Assembly (NCBI RefSeq): GCF_947179165.1
Contig: NC_077238.1
Coordinates: 45,762,293-45,826,292 of the forward strand
Source of the DNA: Solanum dulcamara
Taxonomy: Eukaryota > Streptophyta > Magnoliopsida > Solanales > Solanaceae
Length of the DNA: 64,000 nucleotides
Direction: 5' to 3'
Shown: positions 44,602-57,455 of the stretch, in pieces
How positions within the stretch are numbered: position 1 is the stretch's first letter
Layout of the letters: each line of letters opens with the position of its first letter
The notes under the pieces: generated by a model
What the model was told of the DNA's origin: nothing
Databases searched by the model: none
The model's input: only the letters and a program-made list of their open reading frames with translations
Made by a program: the position numbers and the translations under genes

Positions 44602-46800
44602 TTAATACCCTGTATTATTCTAGCCTCGATAGAGTCTAAGAACCATAAGAAAACTTCGAAGAGTCACTGTCAAGTGACCACGAGTGGACATCTACAACCA
44701 GTAAAAAGTTCTACGAGTCATAGGAGGAACTCGGAGGTCCTTCTAACACTTAGCCAAATTTCAAGAATTGAAGTCATTCCTACGAATGGAGATAATGACA
44801 CATCAAAGAGTTTTTGAGTTGTTTCAATGACTTATAAAAGAGGTACAAAGACTTACAGATTCAGGGTTTAGGAACTTGCTAGGTCAAGTAGACCCTACAA
44901 GTCATAGAAAGGGACCTATAGACCCCAATCCCAAATACTCAAGCAGGTCTACGAGTGGACTTGACAACCCATCAAAGGGTCTACAATTCTTAGAGAGGAT
45001 CCGTAGACCCATATGTGCAATTTTCAGAATGTCCAACTTTTGGACCTTAGCCTCTATGACTGGTCTTCTATGACTTGTAGAAGTTTATGCGACTCGTAGA
45101 TGACCTAGAGACAGTTTTAATGAGGGTTATGTTGGTCTTTTCGCACCCTTACCAAACCAAAACTCTGGCATTTTGGGACTATTTTGAATCCCTTATCAGT
45201 ACCCTAGATGCCTATACTCTCATTAACATTTAGAATTATTTGAGAGCAAGGATTGGAGAGGAAAAAGAGACTAGGGTACAAGCGTTCATTTCCATCATTC
45301 AAGTTTTGGTTGTTCTTTGAGTTTCAGGTATGTAAGGCTTATCAGAACGATGAACTATATTTTTCCATGTGCCCTACATCTTCTTTGAGTTGAATTGATC
45401 CTAGAGTCGAATTCAAATATTAATATTCCTACAATTTGAGTTTTCTTGATATATTTTTGTTCCTAATGAGTCTTTGCATATTCAATTTTTCTCATGTCTT
45501 GCTGATGTAAATCAATTAAGAAATTGGAATACCCGTTTATGCCTTCATTTTGATGAACCCTAATTGAGTATTATCTTTCAATGTTTTACATAATGATTGA
45601 GAGTAAAAGTTTGATTGGTGAATGTTGAATGAAAATGAGTCAAACTTGAGTTGGATAGTAGATGTCTGTATAATTATCATCATTTTAAATTTGAATATTT
45701 TGAATCTAAATGATTTTTGATTCGGAGTCCTGTTGAGTCATGAATGAGTTTTGTAAAGAATGTCTACATGAAAGAAGTGATGATTAAGATGGAATTGAGT
45801 TGATTAGAGTCCAATGTGACTAGATGAGATGATTTGCATAATATGATTTGAGTTTTATAGGAATAATTGAGTCTTGGGATGAGTATTAAGCACCAAATTG
45901 AGTGAGAGTAACAAGCAACTCGAACTCAATAAACTACATAGCTATCTTAGGAGATGATCAAATCATAAAATCGGATGTTTCCCTCTTTCCCCAAAAGAGG
46001 ACTTGATTTGATTGACTGTGGATCCAAGATTATTGATTTATCCTTTACCTTAGCAGAGTATCAAAAGGACATGACAACGACGTTAGCTTGTTGTACATCA
46101 CCGGATCATAGGTGGTAGTTGTCGGATAAGAGAAACTCCCAAAGGTCTAAAATGAATGGTTTGATTGGATGAGTTACATATCAATGAGTCAATTTCCCTT
46201 CAAAGTCATTGTTTATTTTAAAACTTGCATTCTTTATTGAGTCAAGTTGATTGTGAAGTTGAGACTTGAGATGAGTTAATTGATGTTGAGTTTGTTGATC
46301 ATATTATTTTCTAGCCATTTTATATACTCGTATATTCCATGTACTGATGCCATTTGACCTGCATTATTTCATAAAGTAGATATAGGTGCTAGAGTTCATC
46401 AACATGCATGCCATTGAAGATCTACTTCTTTCCTGATAGTGGTGAGAACTCCTTGTTTTTCGGAGGGATCTTATTTATTTTCATCTTTACTTTGACTATT
46501 TTCTTTTGGGTAGCCATGGACTTATCACTAACATATTTTTGATAGTGATAGAGGCTTCATAGATAGATAGTGATAGTGTTGAGTAAATATTTAGTTTTCA
46601 AAATATTCTGATGATATAGAGTTGATTTGAGATTTGTTTTGTATACACTATTCTTTCTTGAGTTGTTGATTTGGTTAGCCAACTTGATTTTTCCTCTTTT
46701 TTGTTTTTTAAGTCTTTCGCTGAATGAATGAATATGTGATTAGACCAAGTGATTTTTTTGGGGACCAGCAATGGTTTTTGAGCGCCAACCACGCCTAGGA
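44602..46800 (+). repeat. 3' LTR of element E (approximate right end)
   Basis: Starts TTAATACCCTGTATTATTC (from TGTAATACCC). The body includes ACGAGTCATAGG-type repeats and a GAGTTG/TTGAGT-rich stretch 45570-46320. The expected TGACA end is not seen; the sequence degrades around 46790-46890 into the start of element F. The intervening ~100 bp hold nothing I can classify. Confidence 0.65.
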
Positions 46801-46899
46801 TATCCTCCCGGCGCATAGGAGTCCTAGAGAGCTTGGATTGATAGTGGTAAATATTCTCATGGCAAGTCGGGAAATTGTGGCCGTTCATAATTTTCCTAA

Positions 46900-47240
46900 A
46901 ATTTCTCTGACCAAAATTTTTCTAACCATCCATCTCCAAAGTTCAACAAAGATAGGGTGCCTAACTCTAATACTTAAGGAGGAGCTTTAATCGGACAAAC
47001 TATTCCCCCATGCAAGAAGTGTAGGAAGAAGTATTTAGGAGAGTATTTGGTGAGATCGGGTGCTTACTTTAGATGTGGAAAAATGTTCACCAAGTGAAGG
47101 ATTATCCTTCGAGTACTACTAGAAGTGGAGGTGGTTGACCACATTCTCAGGCTTATACTACGACAAGCTGACTGACTCAACATGGTACTACTTCGGGTTC
47201 AGGTGGCGGTTAGCACCAAAAAAACTTCTATGCTTTACAG
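46900..47240 (+). pseudogene. gag C-terminus with zinc knuckles, element F
   Basis: Reads the basic linker and the knuckle region at about 47010-47110: CKKCGRKYLGEY and FRCGKNVHQVKDYP. Two ligands are altered to Tyr (GEC to GEY, DCP to DYP). The downstream Gly/Ser-rich linker runs to the protease. Confidence 0.65.
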
Positions 47241-47800
47241 ACTCATCAAGAGTTGGAGGATTCACCCAATGTGGTGAGAGGTATGTTAAGAGACTCTGAG
47301 TATGATGTTTATGCATTGTTAGATCATGGTGCTATTCTATCATTTGTTTCTTTTTATCTTTCTATGAAATTTGATATTAGTCCTGAGATCTTATTGGAAC
47401 TTTTTTCGATCTATTCTTCTATTGGTGATTCAATTTTGGCTGAAAGTGTCTATAGAGATTGTCCAGTCTCATAAAAATACCTTTGTTGATTTTGTAGAGC
47501 TTGATATGACTAATTTTGATTTTATCCTCGGTATGGATTGGCTTCCTGTATGTTATGCTTCCATATGTTGTAAATCCCATCTGGTTAATTTTTTATTTCC
47601 TAATGAGCTAGTTCTAGAATAGAAAAGTGGTAGTTTCATGTTTAAGGGTCAATTTTTTGCATGCCTTAAAGCTCGAAAAATGATTTTTAAAGGTTACATT
47701 TATCATATAGTATGGGTTAAGGATATGAATTCTAATGCACCTACTCTCGAGTCAATTTTTGTTGTTAATGAGTTTTACAGAAGTATTTTTTGATGATCTC
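47241..47800 (+). pseudogene. Protease of element F
   Basis: 47253-47474 contains ALLDHGAILSFVS (D-x-G active-site loop) and SPEILLELFSIYSSIGDS. The continuation in another frame (47371-47622) has LDMTNFDFILGMDWLPV and FLFPNELVLE. A one-base shift near 47470 separates them. The order gag-PR-RT is intact. Confidence 0.8.
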
Positions 47801-48480
47801 CCAAGTATCCCTCCTGAAAGGGATATAGATTTTAGTATTGATCTTCTTCCCGATACCTAGCCTATCTCTATTCCTCGTTACTGCATGGCCTCGATAGAAC
47901 TTAAGGAGTTAATAGATTAGTTGAAAGACTTGTTAGATAAGGTTTTTATTAGGCCTAATATCTCTCCATGAGGTGCTACATTTCTCTTTGTAAGGAAGAA
48001 GGATGGTTCTCATCATATGGGTATTGATTACTGGCAATTGAACAAAATCACAATCAAGAAATAAGTATCCCATCCTAAGGAATGATGCCTTGTTCAATCA
48101 ACTCCAAGGAGTGAGTTATTTCTCAAAGATCAATTTTTGATAGGGTTATCATCAACTTCGAGTAAGAGAATATGATATTCCAAAGAAGACCAGTAGAACT
48201 CGATATGGTTGCTTTGAATTTTTTGTTATGTCTTTTGGACTAACAAATTCTCCTGCAGATTTTATGGATTTAATAAAAGGGTGTTCAAGAAATATTTGCA
48301 TATGTTCGTTATTGTGTTCATTGACGACATATTGATCTATTCTCTGAGTGAGGATGAGCATGCCGATCCATTTGAGGATTTTTGTGCAAATTCTCAAGGA
48401 TTGTCAATTATTTTCTAAGTTTAGCAAGTGTGAGTTTTCTTTAAGGTCGGTTACTTTCCTTGCTAATATTGTGTTTGATT
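47801..48480 (+). pseudogene. Reverse transcriptase of element F
   Basis: Recognisable only in pieces: the linker with DDLPSIPPERDIDF at about 47790-47840, [11 protein letters not shown] (YRQLN motif) near 48030, the FDQLQG equivalent near 48090, and [16 protein letters not shown] text near 48310-48340 with both Asp codons (GACGAC). Several stops and shifts lie between. Confidence 0.72.
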
Positions 48481-49110
48481 AAGGTATTATGGTGAATCCA
48501 AAGAAAACTGAGGTGGTAAAGAATTATCCTAGACCTTTGTCTCCTTCCAATATTCAAAGTTTCTTGGGTTTAGCTGGTTATTATTATAGATGGTTTATGG
48601 TAGGATTCCCTTGCATTACGTCACCCTTGACTACTTTGACTAAAAAGAAAGTGAAATTCCAATGGTCCAAGGCATGTGAAAAAAGCTTCCAAGAGTTGAA
48701 AGATAGACTTTCTACTGCTCTGATGTTGACTTTACCGAAAGGGTTTGGAGGGTTTGTTGTATATTGTGATGCTTCAAAGGTTGGTGTTGGTTGTATTTTG
48801 ATGTAAAATGACAAGGTGATATCCTATGCTTCTAGGAAACTTAAGGTTAATGAAAAGAATTATCCAACCCATGACTTGAAGTGGCGGTGGTTGTGTTTGC
48901 TTTGAAGATTTGGAGGCGCTATCGTTTTGGTGTCCATGTTGATATATTCATTGATCATAAGAGTTGGCAATATGTGTTCAACTAAAAGGATTAAAACCTT
49001 CGATAAAGAAAGTGGCTTGAGTTGTTAAAGGATAATATGAGTGTGTTGTACCTCCAGGTAAAGTGAATATAGTTGCCGATGCTCTTAGTAGATTGTCCAT
49101 GAGTAGTATT
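48481..49110 (+). pseudogene. RNase H of element F
   Basis: 48489-48806 gives MVNPKKTEVVKNYPRPLSPS, FLGLAGYYYRWF, FQWSKACEKSFQELKDRLS and FVVYCDASKVGVGCILM, so the first catalytic Asp (DAS) is present. The following text at 48820-49060 keeps YASRKL-, FALKIW- and DHKS-like segments in broken frames. The end is VADALSRLSMSS at about 49070-49105. Confidence 0.78.
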
Positions 49111-50640
49111 TCCCATGTTGAGGATGAAAAGAAGGAGTTAGTTCATGATGTTCATAAACTCGCTCGTTTAGATGTTCACTTGGTTGATTCAGAGGATGGT
49201 GGTGTTGTTGTTCAAAATGGATTCAAATTATCCCTTGTGGCAGATGTTAAGGTAAAGCAAGATAATGATCCTACTTTGGTTGAGTTAAAGAAAGCGGTTG
49301 TCGAAAAGGTCACTGAGACTTTATCCAAAGGGGGAGATGCTGCTTAGGTATCATGGGCGATTGTGTGTTCCTAATGTTGATACCTTAAGGGAGAAAATAT
49401 TGTCCGAAGCTCATAATGTTTGGTATTATATTCATCCGTGTTCAACAAGATGCACTGAGATTTGAGGAAAGTGTATTGGTAGACTGACATGAAGAAGGAT
49501 ACTACAGAGTTTGTGGCGAAATGTCCTAATTGTAAATGACTAAAGGTTGAGCATCAAAAATTGAGAGGTTTAGCTCAAGACATTGAAATTCTTACTTGGA
49601 AGTGGGAAGACTTCAATATGGACTTTATTACAAATTTTTCTCATACCCATAGGCAACATGATTCGATTTGGGTATTTGTTGATCGAATGACTAAATTAGC
49701 ACATTTCCTTAATGTTAAGACTTCCTATTTGGTTGAGGATTATGACATACTTTAAATTCGAGAGTTGGTTAAGTTCATCGTGTTCCGTTATCTATTATTT
49801 TGGACAGAGAAAGTTAATTCACATCTCAATTTTGGAGGTCGTTCCAAAAGGGTATTCATACTCAAATTAAGTTGAGCATAACTTTTTCACCCTTAAACCA
49901 ATGGTCAAGCTGAGTGTACCATTAAGACCTTAGAGGACATGTTAAGAGTCATTGACTTCAAGGGTAATTTGGATGATCATTTGCCAGTAATCGAGTTTGC
50001 TTATAAGAAGATTTATCACTCTAGCATTCAAATGGCTCTATTTGAGGCTTATATGTTCGGAGATTTAGGTCTCCTATTGTTTGTTTTGAAGAGGCTGAAG
50101 TTGCCTTGATAGGACCCGAGTTGGTTTATGAGTCTATGGAGAAGGTTAGACTCATTAAGGAAAATTAAAGACTGCCCTAATTCGACAAAAATCCTATTTA
50201 GATGTAAGGAGAAAGAAACTTGAGTTTGAGGTTAATGATTGGGTTTACTAAAAATTCTCACCCATGAAGGGTGTGATGCATTTTGGTAAGAAGGGGAAGC
50301 TTAGTCCCTGCTATGTAGGTCTATATCAGATTTTAAGGCGGATTGGCAAGGTGGCATATAAGTTGGACTTACCTTTGGAGTTGGCATTAGTGCATCCGGT
50401 GTTCCATGTTTTATTGTTGAAGAAGTGTGTTGGTGATACTATCTCAATTGTTCCTTTGAATAGCGTGGGTGTGAAGGAGAGTTTTTCACCTATGAGGAGG
50501 TTCCGGTGGAGATTCTAGACCGGCAAGTTTGAAAGTTAAGGAATAAAGAAGTTGTATTCATTAAGGTGTTGTGGAGGAACCAAAAGTTTGAAGGTGATAC
50601 ATGGGAGGTCGAGGATGACATGATGACACATTATTCCCAT
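49111..50640 (+). pseudogene. Integrase with chromodomain-like tail, element F
   Basis: The linker VEDEKKELVHDVHKLARL and VQNGFKLSLV precedes the HHCC region (49380-49550). The core at 49561-49755 has WVFVDRMTKLAHF; the second Asp context (LDRES) and GQAE-like text follow in broken frames to about 49930. 50264-50518 holds the GPY-like region MKGVMHFGKKGKLSP and VHPVFHVLLLKKCVGD. The tail with DRQV, VKVLWRNQ-like and WEVEDDMM text ends near 50640. Confidence 0.76.
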
Positions 50641-50864
50641 CTCTTTCCTTCTGTTTGAAGTTTTATATTAAGTTCCTTCATGATTAACTTCACCAAATTC
50701 TTGCATTTCAGTCATTCTCATATCTTTCATAGGCATGTAGATTCATGAAATTTATTTTAAGTCATGTTTTTGCTTAGTATTGAGTATTCCACAGTTTATG
50801 CATTTTAATATGTCATTGCATTCCTGTTGGGTTTATAGTCTCTTTCCGTGCTAGTTAAGTTCTT

Positions 50865-50897
50865 ATTCGAGGATGAATGTTCCAATGGGGGAGATAT
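50865..50897 (+). other. Polypurine tract of element F
   Basis: CGAGGATGAATGTTCC, then GGGGGAGATAT directly before TGTAAGGCC. This is the best-preserved polypurine tract in the window. Confidence 0.85.
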
Positions 50898-53089
50898 TGT
50901 AAGGCCCTGAAGTTCGAAAGTTAGAATGTTGAAGTTGAAAAAGGAAAACTTAGGAGAAATAAGGCTGAGACTCGTAGAGTCACTTGGCGACATGCTGAAT
51001 GGGTTTAATGGATTGCTGAAGTACACACGAGCTTGTTAAAGGTTATTGAAAAGTTTAGCTCAGGAGAGAGGAGATTCGGTGAGAAATAAATAAGTTTAAC
51101 GACTCCTCAAACTTGTTTGGCGAGCTGATAAATCTCGTCTAAATGTCCAAAAAGTTTTGGTTAGAATGTAAAGACTTTAGGTGAGGAGAAGGAAGCCTTG
51201 GTGACTAGCCAAATGGGTTTCGCGAGCTGAGATCCTCGCCAAATAGTTTAGAGAATTCTGCTCAGGCTCAAGGAAGATTTGGAAAGAAACTGTAGAAATG
51301 GCGACTCGCCGACTTGGACGGTGAGCTAAAGGAAATCACCAAATCTTTCAGAGAAAATCCTTAGTGAACCCACCCTTTTTGGTGAGATGGTCTAGGAGAT
51401 CGACAACTTGCCGATCAGGACGGCGAGATTGATCGGTCTCACCGATGAGTCTCCATCAGTCATTTAATGAGGTTATTTCAATCTTTTTTGACACAATTTA
51501 TCCCTAAACTATTTCAGTTTAGACTTATTTCTAAAACGTATAACTACCTAAACACTTGAAATTCCTCTCATTCCCTCTCCAACCACCTTATGCAATAATT
51601 CTCTCACTAGAACTCCCTCCCAAGAACTTTCCTTCTTCCCTTAGCTAGGATTTGCAATATCAAGTTCAAATCTCATGTTTCAAATTTCAAGTGCATTTAG
51701 GGATTTGATTAGTCAAGATATCTGGGAATTTATCCATGAATATTATTCCATTCATGGAGTTCCAAAGGTTTCTCCCTTTTTCTATCAATTTCAATTCAGT
51801 GGATTCTAAGGCTTTGATCAATTTGCATTGGGTCAATTCAAATATGCTTTTACTTGATTCTAATTGTCTATTCATGCATGATTTAAGTTCAATTACAAGT
51901 TTTCACTCAGTTTTGCAAGGACCCATGCATTATGCTATGAATTTCATGTTCTAAAGTATAAATTTATGATCAAGGATTAATAAAAGTTATGAACTCTGTT
52001 TTCAAGTATGATTCAAGCAAGAAACCATGAATTGTAAAAAGTTTTCTCACAATTTAAAAGAAAGTATGATTTGGATGCTTATAAAGATGTGTGCACATGT
52101 TATGTTATGATCATAATTTTCAAAGAGCTAATCTTATTATGTTATTTAATGAATGTCGATCAGTATTTGTTTGCCTTTCCTAATGATTATATTTTCATGT
52201 ATTCCATTACGAGTAACTTATCACCGACCGAACTTTGTGGTGGGGATCCACAAGGGAACCTTAGTAGCAACCCTTAGTTCAAAAACTATGTGCCACTGTA
52301 GGTGTCTTTCTAACTTAGCTAGTAGATCCAGGTATAGCTCATGTTCATGTTTATACAGAGTCTACCTTGTCAAGTAGACTCTCTCTTCTCAGTGTGGGAG
52401 TTACATCAGGTTCCATGTTATAGCTCACATGGTTTAAATGTCAGTTAATGTCAATATCCCACATATGTATATGTTATGTCTTATAAGCTCTTATGATGTT
52501 TTATGTTGCATTAACCTTCTTAATTGTTTTCAATCCTTATGTCATGTTTTTGAGGTATTTGGTCATGTAACACATGTTCATATTGATATGTACGATTATT
52601 CTTTTTATGCATTTTTCTCACATACTTAGTATATTCCATGTACTAACACATACTTTTAAGAACATTGTATCATAATGTAGGGTCTGACAATCACTCTTCG
52701 CATCCCACTTGTGGCTAGATTTGGAGTTTACCATTCCCTTTGCAGGTGAGTCATCATGTTTCAAGAATGCAATACTTGTGATTTTCATTATGTTTCTATG
52801 AACTTACATTCCTTATGTTTTGATGAGGTAGGAACTTGTACTAAGCCCCATCTATAGTAGTAGAGGCATGTAAGATTGTTATGTCTATATTGTCCCATTT
52901 ATTGAGAGATTTAGTTTGATTTCTATTTTATTAAGATATTCATGTTTAGACTTCTATTCTGCATTCATTTTTATCTTATGTCTTAATTACCTTATGTATG
53001 CTCATTTATGATATGCTAAGAGGTTTGGTTGGGGTCTCTCAAAATCCTAATCGCGATGTCACATTTAGTGCTTAGCTCAGGCCGTGACA
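50898..53089 (+). repeat. 3' LTR of element F (2192 bp)
   Basis: From TGTAAGGCCC to GGCCGTGACA. The U3 (50990-51470) is rich in short alternating GGCGAG and CTCGCC phrases that can form small hairpins. The U5 side shares the TACTAACACATA and GTAGGGTCTGACAATCACT blocks with the other gypsy LTRs here. Its partner LTR is absent. Confidence 0.85.
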
Positions 53090-54097
53090 CAAACTTTCTC
53101 CATAGCCTCATAAACTGAATCGGGCACTATCAAAACCACTTTACCAACCTCAAACCACTCTATAGGAGACCTGCACCTCCTACCATAAAGCGCCTCAAAT
53201 AGAGCCATCTGAATACTAGAGTGGCAAATGTTAATACAAGAGAACTCGATCAAAGGCAAATGATTATCCTAATTACCTTAAAGTTTATTACACAAGCTCT
53301 TAACATATTCTTCAAAGTTTAGATAGTACTTTCAACCTTTCCATCTGTCTATGGATTGAAATCTATGCGAAGCTTAACCTAAATACCAAGGCCTTTCTGA
53401 AATGATCTCCAAAAGTGAGATATAAACTGGCAACCTCTAGATAAGATGATGGACAATGGAACTCCATGAAATTTCACCATCTCTTGAAGATATAATCTAG
53501 CATAATCCCCAGCTGAGTAGGAAGTATTAACCAGAAGGAAATGTGCCAACTTAGTTATTAAGTCCACAATCACCCATATTGAATTATGCTATCAACGTGT
53601 GAGAGGTAAAGCTTTCAGGAAGTACATATTCAAATATTCCCACTTCCAAGTAGGAATACTGATATCCTGTGATATACCGCTTAGTTTCTGATGCTCAACC
53701 TTAACTTGTTGGCAACTTGGACACTTAGCCACAAACTTCACAATGTGCTTCTTAATCCCATTCCACCAATGAACTTCCTATAAGTCACAATAGATCTTAG
53801 TTTCTCTTAGGTGAATAGACTATCGAGAACTGCGAGCTTTTCCTAAAATTTGTTGCCTCAAAACATCAATATCTAGAACACAAAACTGATCATTATAACT
53901 AAGCACAAAATCTCCCCTTTGGGAGAAAGCCTAAACAATTTTTTAAGAACCGCTTCCTTTAGTTCAACCAAGATTGGATCCTCATTTTGTTCTACCTTAA
54001 CATCCATCAAAACATAAGATTCTAAACCATTGCTAATGATAAATCAACCATCTTCTAAATCCACCAAATGAACTCCTAAGCGGGCAAGTTTGTGAAC
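53090..54097 (-). pseudogene. Integrase remnant of element G
   Basis: The text includes MPLIEFSCINICHSSIQM and GRRCRSPIEWFEVGK (53110-53259), then the core at 53379-53573 with IVDLITKLAHFLLV (first Asp). The second motif reads ILSRGCQFISHFW, where the usual SDRG Asp is lost. The HHCC region is at about 53690-53800 and the linker runs to 54097. It starts abruptly at 53090 beside LTR F, so the C-terminus is missing. Confidence 0.78.
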
Positions 54098-55594
54098 TGA
54101 TAAGTGGGTATTTTACCAACTTATTGGACTCAAATCTATGAATTAAGGTCATGGTTTCATTCTAAATGAAGGTATTTTAGGCCCTCATTCTCTTAATATA
54201 TTTAAATTCCTTAGAAAAAGCAATTTTGATGGATTAGGAGATGAAAACTATTAAAGAACACCATGGCATCCCGTAAGAACCAACAAACATCTCACCGACT
54301 AAATGCTTACTAGAATGGAGAAATGCTGTCTAAGTACCGGTGCTATAATTGACGTGGTATAATGAATGATGAACAGATCACTGGTCCCAACACAAAAACT
54401 CTTGTGTGAATTAAAGGTCAAATTGAGAAAGTGACTTACATTCCATAATTTCAGATCGGTGTTCCACCGGTCCAACGCAAGTCTCAAAGCAGAAGTTTAT
54501 GGGCAAAAATGCAAATATGCAAATTAGATCTACCTTTGAAAAGTTCAAAGGAAAAATTAGGGATAACGTAGAGAGTCTCGTTTTGGTAGAAAAGATATTG
54601 ATATAGAATAATAAGAACATGTTAGCTTGTAGAGGAAGAAACCTCATATTTGTAACACTCATAACTTGGATTTCATATTTTGTTAATCAAATTACTTAAA
54701 GATGGAGATTTCCTACATGGGTCTATTTCTTCTTTTATAAGTAGCTAAATTTTTAGCTAGGAGTGTGTGTGCTAGATGGAGATTTCTTTTATGGGTATTG
54801 TCTCTATTTCTTCTTTTATAAGTAGATAAATCTTTAGCTAGGGTTGTGTGTGCTAGATAGGGGTGAAAAACTCCGAATGAGTTTTGATTAATCTGCCTTA
54901 AAACTGATTGTATGATATGGATCTATTGTTGTCTTGAAGTTTTAATCTAAAATCAATAGTTATAAATGTTGATTTAGATCTCTAACACCGTTTTGCCTTG
55001 GGAAAGCAAACTGGAGTTGGGTAAGACTCAATAGTGAGGACTTGTTGAAACTACTCTATGAGTTTGAGCCAGGGATAGAATAATCCAAGTAATTTCTTAT
55101 TTAATGATATGACCAAGGAATAGTCTATCTACTTAAGCAATATTTGGTATTTTATTTTAAAAGGCCTTGGAGTTTGGAACAATCCAAGGGACATATGTTT
55201 GATATTTTGGGAGAATATCAAAACCTATCCTAGATCAAATGCTATCCATGTACCAATCAATTTTGTTGCGATTAATCTTTGTCTATTCGAGTTAAAACCC
55301 CAATTTTTATGCACACACCCCTTGTCCATTCAAAACTTGGTACTACAACATTTTGATAATTCCTTGTTTTAGTACATGATATTGAAATTTTTTAATTTTT
55401 AGCTAAACCCCTCACTTTTATACATATACAAGATTGCTGAGAAATAAAATTTCTAATTCGATTTTGTGGTGAAATCAATTGAAGGTTATCCAATCATCCA
55501 ATCCTTATGGTTCGGCCCCGACCTCATAAGTTGGGTATAATTTTCCAAAGGACCTCCTATGCCTAAAATATGGGATATAGTTGAGCGTTCATCA
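54098..55594 (+). repeat. 5' LTR of element H (1497 bp)
   Basis: TGATAAGTGG to GCGTTCATCA. Collinear with 60889-62215. It contains an internal 74-bp duplication (54701-54857) not present in the 3' copy. Confidence 0.83.
54701..54857. repeat. Internal tandem duplication in the 5' LTR of H
   Basis: GATGGAGATTTC starts at 54701 and again at 54775; both copies continue through TTCTTTTATAAGTAG and GTGTGTGTGCTAGAT. The 3' LTR has a single copy (61398-61480), so the duplication arose after insertion. Confidence 0.85.
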
Positions 55595-55598
55595 AAAA

Positions 55599-55618
55599 TG
55601 ATACCGTTGTTGGGGATT
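55599..55618 (+). other. Primer-binding site of element H (decayed)
   Basis: TGATACCGTTGTTGGGGATT begins four bases after the LTR end. Its pattern matches the Athila-type site with several C-to-T and G-to-A changes, as expected from decay of methylated cytosines. Confidence 0.65.
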
Positions 55619-55633
55619 CAATACCGTTCGTCT

Positions 55634-55738
55634 TTTATTGATTTCTAGATTTGAACTTATGTGCAATTTGTGTTCTCAATAATCATCGTTTATTGATTTC
55701 TAGATTCGAACTTATGTGCAATTTGTGTTCTCAATACT
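55634..55738. repeat. Tandem duplication of 55 bp in the leader of H
   Basis: TTTATTGATTTCTAGAT...TTCTCAATA occurs at 55634 and 55689 with one or two differences. Confidence 0.85.
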
Positions 55739-55779
55739 TGGTATTTTATTTTTCTATTTTCCAAATTAGGGAAAGATAG

Positions 55780-57330
55780 ACCAAGTGGCTGGATGAAGAA
55801 AGCATCAGTGACAGGGGCTTTGCAAATCAATTTGTTACTGATGAAGCACCCATGGAAATGGGTGTAGCCGGAGCAATTCTCTTACCACCGGAGGTAGGGA
55901 ATGTTGTGTTTCAAATTATTGGGACGATGTTTTATCTTCTCCAGATGAAGGGGTTATTCAGAGGCGAAGCATTTGAGGATATAAATCGATACTTGAGGAA
56001 TTTTATGGATGTTTATCTCACTTTCAAGATGAGTAATATCATCCAAGAGTCCGTTCAGCTGAGATTATTTCCTTTCCTTTTCATCGGAGAAGCTACAACG
56101 TGGCTTGTGGATTTTTCCCAAGGGTCAATTACGACTTGGGATGAGTCAAATAAGGCTTTACTTAAGTAATTTTTCCCACCCTCACAGATCTTAGATTGAG
56201 TGATGAGATAACTAAGTTTGAATAACTGCCAGAGAAGCATGAGGTATGGCTTAGGTTCAATAAAAAGGTGGCAGAATGTCTAAACCACGGATTGTACGAC
56301 TAAGTTCTACTCCTAATTTTTACTGCTTATTGGATAAGGTGAATCAAGCGGTGGTGAACAACTTGTCGGGAGGTTCGTTTACAAATCTCACTTACCATTA
56401 AGCGTCCACTTCTTTAAACTAGATGACCAAGAATAATATGGCAGGGCACACTTGAGATAGGGCAAATTCTGGTGGTAGAGCCACATCTATAATAATAAAT
56501 GAAATAAGAAAGAAAGAGGAGAAACGTGATGAACAAATGGCCAAAATGATGACAACTGTTGACCTCCTAACTAAGCATACGTTGTGTACCAGAAAAAAGA
56601 GTGTAAATGCCATTGGGGAACATTATATATCATTTCTTGATGAGGAAGCAACATATGTCTAATTTGATGAAGATGTTAGGTATTTGGAAAACCAAGGGGT
56701 GGATTCTTGCCTAGGGTATGAATAGACCAACCAAGGTCCTTGATATCCTTAGGAGGAGAATCAAGGTTAGAGAGATCGAGATAGTTGATAGAGAGACCGC
56801 GATAAATAATAGTGTGATCAAGATAGAGCTAGAGGAAATGATAGGTACAACTATGCGAGTTCAAATCCGTATGTACCTCCCTAAACATTTGATTTTCCTC
56901 AAGGCCAAGATATTTGAGTGACCCCGGTAGTTCCAAATTTGAGAAGATGCTAAATCGCATCTTTAAAAGGGTCGAGTCTATGGATAATAGAGTCAAGGAG
57001 ATCAAAAGTGATGTATCTAATTTGATTCAAACTGTTAGTTCCCACTACACTTCAATCAAGAACTTAGAGACTCCAATGAATCATTTATCGACTCAATGAA
57101 TTTAAGAGCCATGGGTCTTCTAAGTGACACTCTTCCAAACTTGAAAAATGATGGCCATTGTGTGGTGATAGTCACAAAGAGTGGAAAAGTTCTTAATGAT
57201 ACCAAGGTGGCGCGGAAGATGATTACTAGTGATAAAAGTAATGATGGGGTAAAGCAGAGTGCACCCATTATAATTGAGGTTGATGAGAAATTGTCAGAAG
57301 AAGGAACAATTAGTGTTGAAGATTAAAAGG
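55780..57330 (+). pseudogene. gag of element H
   Basis: 55852-56169 contains FRGEAFEDINRYLRNFMDVY, SVQLRLFPFLFIGEATTWL and QGSITTWDE, the Athila-type Gag signature. It then shifts frame at about 56170 (FFPPSQI-type text). Later pieces at 56914-57099 (MSDPGSSKFEKMLNRIFKRV) and 57096-57326 are the C-terminal coiled region. Numerous stops are present. I see no zinc knuckle in the surviving text. Confidence 0.78.
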
Positions 57331-57455
57331 AGGTCAATCCTCTTAATTGATGATTCAATTAAGGAAGAAACAGGGGATAAATACTCTAAGGGAGATGATC
57401 CTAATTATCCCCCCTATTATCCTCAAAGAGTGATTAAAAAAAAGAAGATGAGCAT

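Larger units (their letters stand above)
43110..46800 (+). mobile_element. Ty3/gypsy element E, 3' part only
   Basis: Begins inside the RNase H-integrase linker next to the stray LTR tail and contains integrase, a polypurine tract and one LTR of a different type (TTAATACCCTG start). The missing 5' two-thirds and the mismatched LTR types on its two sides show a recombined remnant. Confidence 0.72.
46900..53089 (+). mobile_element. Ty3/gypsy element F (Tekay/Del-like), 5' LTR and gag start missing
   Basis: Plus-strand element with the end of gag, protease, RT, RNase H, integrase, chromodomain-like tail, polypurine tract and 3' LTR (50898-53089). The 5' LTR is absent and the gag start is fused to the end of LTR E. 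Coding is heavily broken by stops. The right LTR terminus (GCCGTGACA, 53089) directly abuts element G. Confidence 0.82.
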
